64,000 nucleotides of DNA, from positions 6,820,001-6,884,000 of the forward strand of contig NZ_CP023689.1 of the NCBI RefSeq assembly GCF_008704715.1, written 5' to 3'. Under the pieces are notes generated by a model, which was given only the letters and a program-made list of their open reading frames with translations, did no database searches and was not told where the DNA came from. This DNA is from Streptomyces chartreusis (GTDB taxonomy: Bacteria > Actinomycetota > Actinomycetes > Streptomycetales > Streptomycetaceae). Positions 60,227 to 64,000 of this stretch are shown here, one piece after another. The number at the start of each line of letters is the position of its first letter. Positions within the stretch are counted from its first letter, which is position 1. The translations under genes were made by a program, and so were the position numbers.

Positions 60227-61396
60227 ATGCGTCATTTCGGGCACATCGCCCCGGAGGTGCGGCAGCGCCTGTTCCACCAGGAACCGTGCGAGTTCACCGC
60301 CGACTCTCCGGCCCGGCTGCTCTCCGCGGCCCTGGGCGCCACGCTCTACAGTCCGGCCACGCGGCCGCGGCTCGCCGAGGACATCGTCAAGCAGACCGGA
60401 CGCGGCGTGGTCTCGATGGTGCTGTGCCTGGAGGACTCGATCCGTGACGAGGACGTCGCTCAGGGCGAGGAGAACCTGGTCCGCCAGTTCGCCGACCTCG
60501 CCGCACGCGTCGGCGCGGACGATCTGCCGCTGCTCTTCATCCGGGTCCGCACCCCCGAGCAGATCCCCGACCTGGTGCGCAGAATCGGTCCTGCCGTGCG
60601 ACTGCTGTCCGGATTCGTGCTGCCGAAGTTCACCGGGGAACGCGGCTTGCCCTTCCTGGAGGCCCTCGCGACCGCCGAGGCGCACAGCGGCCGCCGGCTG
60701 TTCGCCATGCCGGTGCTGGAGTCGCCCGAGCTCCTCTACCGCGAGTCGCGTGTGGAGACCCTGGAGGGCATTTTCCGCGCCGTCGACAAGTACCGGGACC
60801 GCGTGCTCGCGCTGCGCCTGGGCGTGACCGACTTCTGCTCGTCGTACGGGCTGCGCCGGGCCCCGGACATGACGGCCTACGACGTCCAGATCGTCGCCTC
60901 CGTGATCGCCGACGTGGTGAACATGCTGGGCCGGGCCGACGGCACCGGGTTCACGGTGACCGGGCCGGTGTGGGAGTACTTCCGGGTGCAGGAACGTATG
61001 TTCAAGCCCCAGCTGCGCCGCAGCCCCTTCCTTGAGGGCCAGGCCGAGGAGCTGCGCGAGGCCCTGATCGAGCACTCCATGGACGGCCTGCTGCGCGAGA
61101 TCACGATGGATCACGCCAACGGCCTGCTCGGCAAGACGTGCATCCACCCCTCCCATGTGCTGCCCGTGCACGCACTGTCCGTGGTCAGCCACGAGGAGTT
61201 CAGCGACGCCGAGGACATCCTGCGGCCCGAGCGCTGCGGCGGGGGTGTACTCAGGTCGCAGTACACGAACAAGATGAATGAGGTGAAGCCGCACCGGGCC
61301 TGGGCCGAGCGGACCATGCTGCGGGCCGAGGCGTTCGGTGTGGCCAATGAGGACATCGGCTTCGTGGAGCTGCTGGCCGCCGGGATCCCGGCCTGA
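60227..61396 (+). CDS. HpcH/HpaI/citrate-lyase-beta-like enzyme of the Ter biosynthetic module
   Basis: 389 aa TIM-barrel C-C lyase/aldolase. Features: LSAALGATLYSPATRPRLAE, the acidic segment VVSMVLCLEDSIRDEDV, SGFVLPKFTGERG, RRLFAMPVLESPELLYRESR and LRLGVTDFCSSYGLRR with the metal-binding Glu and Asp of the CitE/HpcH family. In Ter-linked operons (comparative work of Anantharaman, Iyer and Aravind) such a lyase accompanies phosphoribosyltransferase, ATP-grasp and HAD enzymes that are predicted to make a nucleoside-like compound. ATG 60227 follows GGGGGAG. The phosphoribosyltransferase gene follows after 71 nt. Confidence 0.85.
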   Translation: MRHFGHIAPEVRQRLFHQEPCEFTADSPARLLSAALGATLYSPATRPRLAEDIVKQTGRGVVSMVLCLEDSIRDEDVAQGEENLVRQFADLAARVGADDLPLLFIRVRTPEQIPDLVRRIGPAVRLLSGFVLPKFTGERGLPFLEALATAEAHSGRRLFAMPVLESPELLYRESRVETLEGIFRAVDKYRDRVLALRLGVTDFCSSYGLRRAPDMTAYDVQIVASVIADVVNMLGRADGTGFTVTGPVWEYFRVQERMFKPQLRRSPFLEGQAEELREALIEHSMDGLLREITMDHANGLLGKTCIHPSHVLPVHALSVVSHEEFSDAEDILRPERCGGGVLRSQYTNKMNEVKPHRAWAERTMLRAEAFGVANEDIGFVELLAAGIPA

Positions 61397-61467
61397 ACCG
61401 GGCCGACCGGCTTCGATCCGGCCGACCGGCTACCACCGGCTGACCGGCTTCTAAAACCAAGGGACGC

Positions 61468-64000
61468 ATGAACAAGGCAGTGAACGACGGGGTCTGGTCC
61501 GGGAGCTGGGTCGCCGAGCGGCTCGGAGTCCGGCTCGAGGGCGACGACGAGCTCACCGGGATGCTGGGGCTCGCCCTGCGGCGCAACCCCAAGCGGGCCC
61601 ATCTGCTGGTCTCCAACGTGCTCGGCAAGCACGTACCGCAGTCACCCTCCGTGGTGTACGGCGCGGGCTTCGCCCTGGGGCGCCGGGTGCGGGAGCTGCT
61701 GGGCGCGCAGGAGGCCGCGAGGGCGGTCGTCCTCGGGTACGCGGAGACGGCGACCGGGCTCGGGCACTCCGTCGCCGACGGTGTCGGGCTCGCCCCGTAT
61801 CTGCACTCCACCCGCCGGCCGGTCGCCGGTGTCGCCCGCGCGGGCGGCTTCGAGGAGTCCCACTCGCACGCCACGTCGCATCTGCTGCTGCCGGAGGATC
61901 CTGCGCTGCTGGTGGGTGACGGGCCGCTGGTCCTGGTCGACGACGAGTTCTCGACGGGGAACACGGTGCTGAACACCGTGCGTGATCTGCATGAGCGGTA
62001 TCCGCGGCGGCGGTACGTCGTGGTCGCGCTGGTGGACATGCGGTCCGCGGCGGATGCGGGGCGCCTCGCGGAATTCGCCGGTGAGATCGGTGCCAGGGTT
62101 GATCTGGTGGCGGCCGCCACGGGGACTGTGCGGCTGCCGGAGGGGGTGTTGGAGAAGGGGCAGGAGTTGGTGGCGCGGTACGAGGCGGAGAGTGCCGGGG
62201 CCGGTGGTCCGTCGTCCGCGGCGCCGTCGGGGCCGGTCGCGCAGTTCCCCGCGCCCCCAAACAGCGGCGTCGCCGCTGAAGCCGACCGCGAGGGCAACGC
62301 GCCGGGCAGCGGGCTTGCCGCTGAAGCCGACCGGGAGGGCAACGCGCCGGGCAGCGGCCTTGCCGCCGAAGCCGACCGCGAGGGCAACCCCCCGAGCAGC
62401 GGCCTTGCCGTTGAAGCCGACCAGGAGAGCAACCCCCCAGGGGCGCGGGGAACTGCGCGATCAGCCCCCACCGGCCCGCAGCCGGAGGGCGAGCGCACCC
62501 ATCCCCACGTCACCCGAGTGGACCTGCACTGGCCCCTCGGCCTTCCCGACGGCGGTCGGCACGGCTTCACTCCCGTGCACCGCGGCCACCTCGAGGACGC
62601 CCTCCCCGCCATGACGGCCCGCCTCGCAGAAGCCCTCCCGGCCGATGCGCGGAGCGTCCTCGTGCTCGGCTTCGAGGAGCTGATGTACGCCCCCCTCAGG
62701 CTCGCCCGTGAGCTGGAGCAGATCGCCGACGGCGTCGAGGTCCGCTACTCGACCACCACCCGCTCGCCCGTCCTCGCCGTCGACGACCCGGGGTACGCCA
62801 TACGCACCCGCCTGGTCTTCCCGGCCCACGACACCCCCGCCGACGGCCCCGGCGAGCGCTACGCGTACAACGTCGCCGGCGCCGGCTTCGACGCCGTCAT
62901 AGCCGTCGTCGACTCGGTCGCCGACACCCCCGAGCTGCACGCGCCCGACGGCCTGCTGGCCCGGCTCTCGGCCCACGCCCCGCAGGTCCTGCTGGCGGTG
63001 GTGCCGTCGTACGTCCCCGGGCCCCTGGCCCTTCCCGAAAGGCACCCGATGCTGCCCGAGCCCCTCCGCGGCCCCGCCTTCTCCTCGTACGCCCCCGAGG
63101 AGGTCGGCTGGCTGCTCCAGGACCTCTCGGACGTGACGCTGGAGGCGCCGACCGAGGAGCGGGAAGAGGCCATCCAGAGCGGGGGCGCGCACTACGCCGA
63201 GTCCCTGCCCGTGGAGTACCAGCCGAGCGAGCAGTACCAGGAGCTGTTCCAGACGGCACTGGCCGAGTCGGCGGCACGCCTCGCGCAGGCGGCCGGCGCG
63301 GTGACGGAGATCGTGCTGGCGGAGCGCTCGCCCCGCCCGGTGCTGGTCTCGCTCGCCCGCGCGGGCACCCCCGTCGGCGTCCTGATGCGCCGCTGGGCCC
63401 AGTTCCGGCACGGCCTGGAACTGCCGCACTACGCCGTCTCGATCGTGCGCGGCCGCGGCATCGACGCCAACGCCCTGCGGTGGCTGGCCGCCCACCACGA
63501 CCCCCGGGACGTCGTCTTCGTCGACGGCTGGACCGGCAAGGGCGCCATCACCCGCGAACTGACCGCTGCGATACGGGAGTTCGAGGCGTCCGACGGCATC
63601 ATCGGCTTCGACCCGGAGATCGCCGTACTGGCCGACCCGGGCTCGTGCGTGCGGACGTATGGCACCCGCGAGGACTACCTGATCCCCTCCGCCTGCCTCA
63701 ACTCCACGGTCTCCGGCCTGATTTCCCGCACCGTCCTGCGCGCCGACCTGGTCGGCCCGAACGACTACCACGGCGCGAAGTTCTACCGCGAACTCGCCGG
63801 CGCCGACGTCTCGGTGGCGTTCCTGGACGCCGTGTCCGCGCGCTTCGCGGAGGTCGTGGACGCCGTCGACGCGACCGCCAAGGAACTGCTGTCGGGCGAC
63901 CGCGAGCCGACCTGGGAGGGCTGGGCGGCCGTCGAGCGCATCAGCGAGGAGTACGGCATCCACGACGTGAACCTCGTCAAGCCGGGCGTCGGCGAGACCA
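61468..64000 (+). CDS. Two-domain phosphoribosyltransferase of the Ter module, with repeat-bearing linker (runs off right edge)
   Basis: At least 844 residues, open to the window end. Domain 1 (about 1-250) is a PRTase with the PRPP loop LVLVDDEFSTGNT (154-166). Domain 2 (about 345-830) includes VLVLGFEELMYAPLRLARE, a second PRTase-type loop DVVFVDGWTGKGAITREL (681-698) and GFDPEIAVLADPGSC; fused or paired PRTase_2 and TRSP-type domains are known in Ter operons. Residues about 255-334 are an insertion of two inverted dispersed-repeat copies around four 15-residue repeats (SGLAAEADREGNAPG). The frame stays open through it. ATG 61468 follows AAGGGA. Confidence 0.85.
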   Translation, partial: MNKAVNDGVWSGSWVAERLGVRLEGDDELTGMLGLALRRNPKRAHLLVSNVLGKHVPQSPSVVYGAGFALGRRVRELLGAQEAARAVVLGYAETATGLGHSVADGVGLAPYLHSTRRPVAGVARAGGFEESHSHATSHLLLPEDPALLVGDGPLVLVDDEFSTGNTVLNTVRDLHERYPRRRYVVVALVDMRSAADAGRLAEFAGEIGARVDLVAAATGTVRLPEGVLEKGQELVARYEAESAGAGGPSSAAPSGPVAQFPAPPNSGVAAEADREGNAPGSGLAAEADREGNAPGSGLAAEADREGNPPSSGLAVEADQESNPPGARGTARSAPTGPQPEGERTHPHVTRVDLHWPLGLPDGGRHGFTPVHRGHLEDALPAMTARLAEALPADARSVLVLGFEELMYAPLRLARELEQIADGVEVRYSTTTRSPVLAVDDPGYAIRTRLVFPAHDTPADGPGERYAYNVAGAGFDAVIAVVDSVADTPELHAPDGLLARLSAHAPQVLLAVVPSYVPGPLALPERHPMLPEPLRGPAFSSYAPEEVGWLLQDLSDVTLEAPTEEREEAIQSGGAHYAESLPVEYQPSEQYQELFQTALAESAARLAQAAGAVTEIVLAERSPRPVLVSLARAGTPVGVLMRRWAQFRHGLELPHYAVSIVRGRGIDANALRWLAAHHDPRDVVFVDGWTGKGAITRELTAAIREFEASDGIIGFDPEIAVLADPGSCVRTYGTREDYLIPSACLNSTVSGLISRTVLRADLVGPNDYHGAKFYRELAGADVSVAFLDAVSARFAEVVDAVDATAKELLSGDREPTWEGWAAVERISEEYGIHDVNLVKPGVGET
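62235..62257 (-). repeat. Dispersed repeat, copy G (inside coding sequence)
   Basis: Reverse-oriented copy with the complement of GGGGAACTGCGCGACC, translated here as GPVAQFPAPP. It forms the left arm of an inverted pair with copy H, 180 bp away, inside the phosphoribosyltransferase linker. Confidence 0.78.
62263..62442 (+). repeat. Four 45-bp in-frame tandem repeats
   Basis: Units at 62263, 62308, 62353 and 62398, each 45 bp. The peptide consensus is SGLAAEADREGNAPG; later units change to NPPS and QESNPPG. Divergence rises toward the right. Because 45 is a multiple of 3, copy number can vary without breaking the gene. The array lies exactly between dispersed-repeat copies G and H. Confidence 0.88.
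62439..62463 (+). repeat. Dispersed repeat, copy H (inside coding sequence)
   Basis: Forward copy (core GGGGAACTGCGCGA followed by TCAGCC), translated as GARGTARSAP, the same peptide that copy F gives at the end of the ion channel. Right arm of the inverted pair G/H. Confidence 0.8.

Noticed and set aside
62263..62442. Regularly spaced repeats considered as a CRISPR array
   Set aside because: Units are contiguous 45-bp tandem repeats without spacers, are in frame with an open gene, and no cas genes are present.
1..64000. Search for tRNA, rRNA, integrase, transposase or prophage signs
   Set aside because: No cloverleaf-like tract ending in CCA, no rRNA-like sequence, and no transposase or integrase motif was found in any frame; nothing supports a recent large insertion.

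Overview
The window is chromosomal DNA of a Streptomyces-type actinomycete. The evidence is very high G+C with strong third-position bias, frequent GTG and TTG starts, Gly-Gly-Ala-Gly-type Sec, Tat and lipoprotein signals, start codons preceded at 6-9 nt by a -10 hexamer (leaderless mRNAs), and actinobacterial families (DUF3145, DUF3052, an acidic zinc-ribbon protein, FasR-fabD-fabH-acpP-fabF, single-chain AceE, multiple TerD). From memory the gene order resembles the S. coelicolor SCO2365-SCO2410 region; this is inference, not a search. No rRNA, tRNA, CRISPR array, integrase, transposase or phage gene was seen.

Layout. 1-3.1 kb: an edge-truncated alpha/beta hydrolase divergent from a TetR regulator, then a dynamin-like GTPase. 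3.3-15 kb: carbohydrate use. A secreted GH43 arabinanase is followed by the wreck of a GH43/ricin-domain gene, an aminotransferase with an Ala/Pro tail, a Tat-exported aldose epimerase, a monosaccharide ABC importer (mmsB, mmsA, chvE), a U32-like protein, a zinc sugar dehydrogenase and a galactonate-dehydratase-like enolase. Copies of TTCGAA-containing motifs lie before several of these genes. 15-29 kb: a membrane-anchored acidic protein, a lipid kinase, a MarR regulator facing an NADP-dependent oxidoreductase and Ohr, two secreted or esterase-type hydrolases, an EI24 membrane protein, a pyroglutamyl-peptidase-like secreted protein whose catalytic Cys is Ser, and LysR/RidA/TetR genes. 29-34 kb: GH3 beta-glucosidase, second aldose epimerase, SGNH lipoprotein, DUF3145. 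34-39.4 kb: the fatty acid synthase operon fabD-fabH-acpP-fabF under FasR. 39.4-51.5 kb: pirin, MMPL transporter, serine hydrolase with acetyltransferase, MerR with aldo/keto reductase, DUF4429/SHOCT protein, DUF1023-type hydrolase, TetR with drug-efflux MFS, and a voltage-gated-type ion channel. 51.5-55.7 kb: aceE, DUF3052, peroxiredoxin. 55.8-64 kb: a Ter-type stress cluster (two TerD, a DUF475/TerC-like membrane protein, a TerA-like protein, a third TerD with a Pro/Gln/Tyr tail, a citrate-lyase-like enzyme and a two-domain phosphoribosyltransferase that runs off the right edge).

The most unusual signals are (i) a dispersed repeat of about 25 bp with the core GGGGAACTGCGCGACC, in eight copies, mostly intergenic and often as inverted pairs. 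Three copies are translated: one in the ion channel tail, and an inverted pair enclosing four 45-bp tandem repeats in the linker of the phosphoribosyltransferase; (ii) the Ter-linked biosynthetic module itself; (iii) the Cys-to-Ser pyroglutamyl peptidase; (iv) several well-resolved operator/promoter arrangements, including overlapping divergent leaderless promoters and a MerR promoter with a 19-bp spacer.
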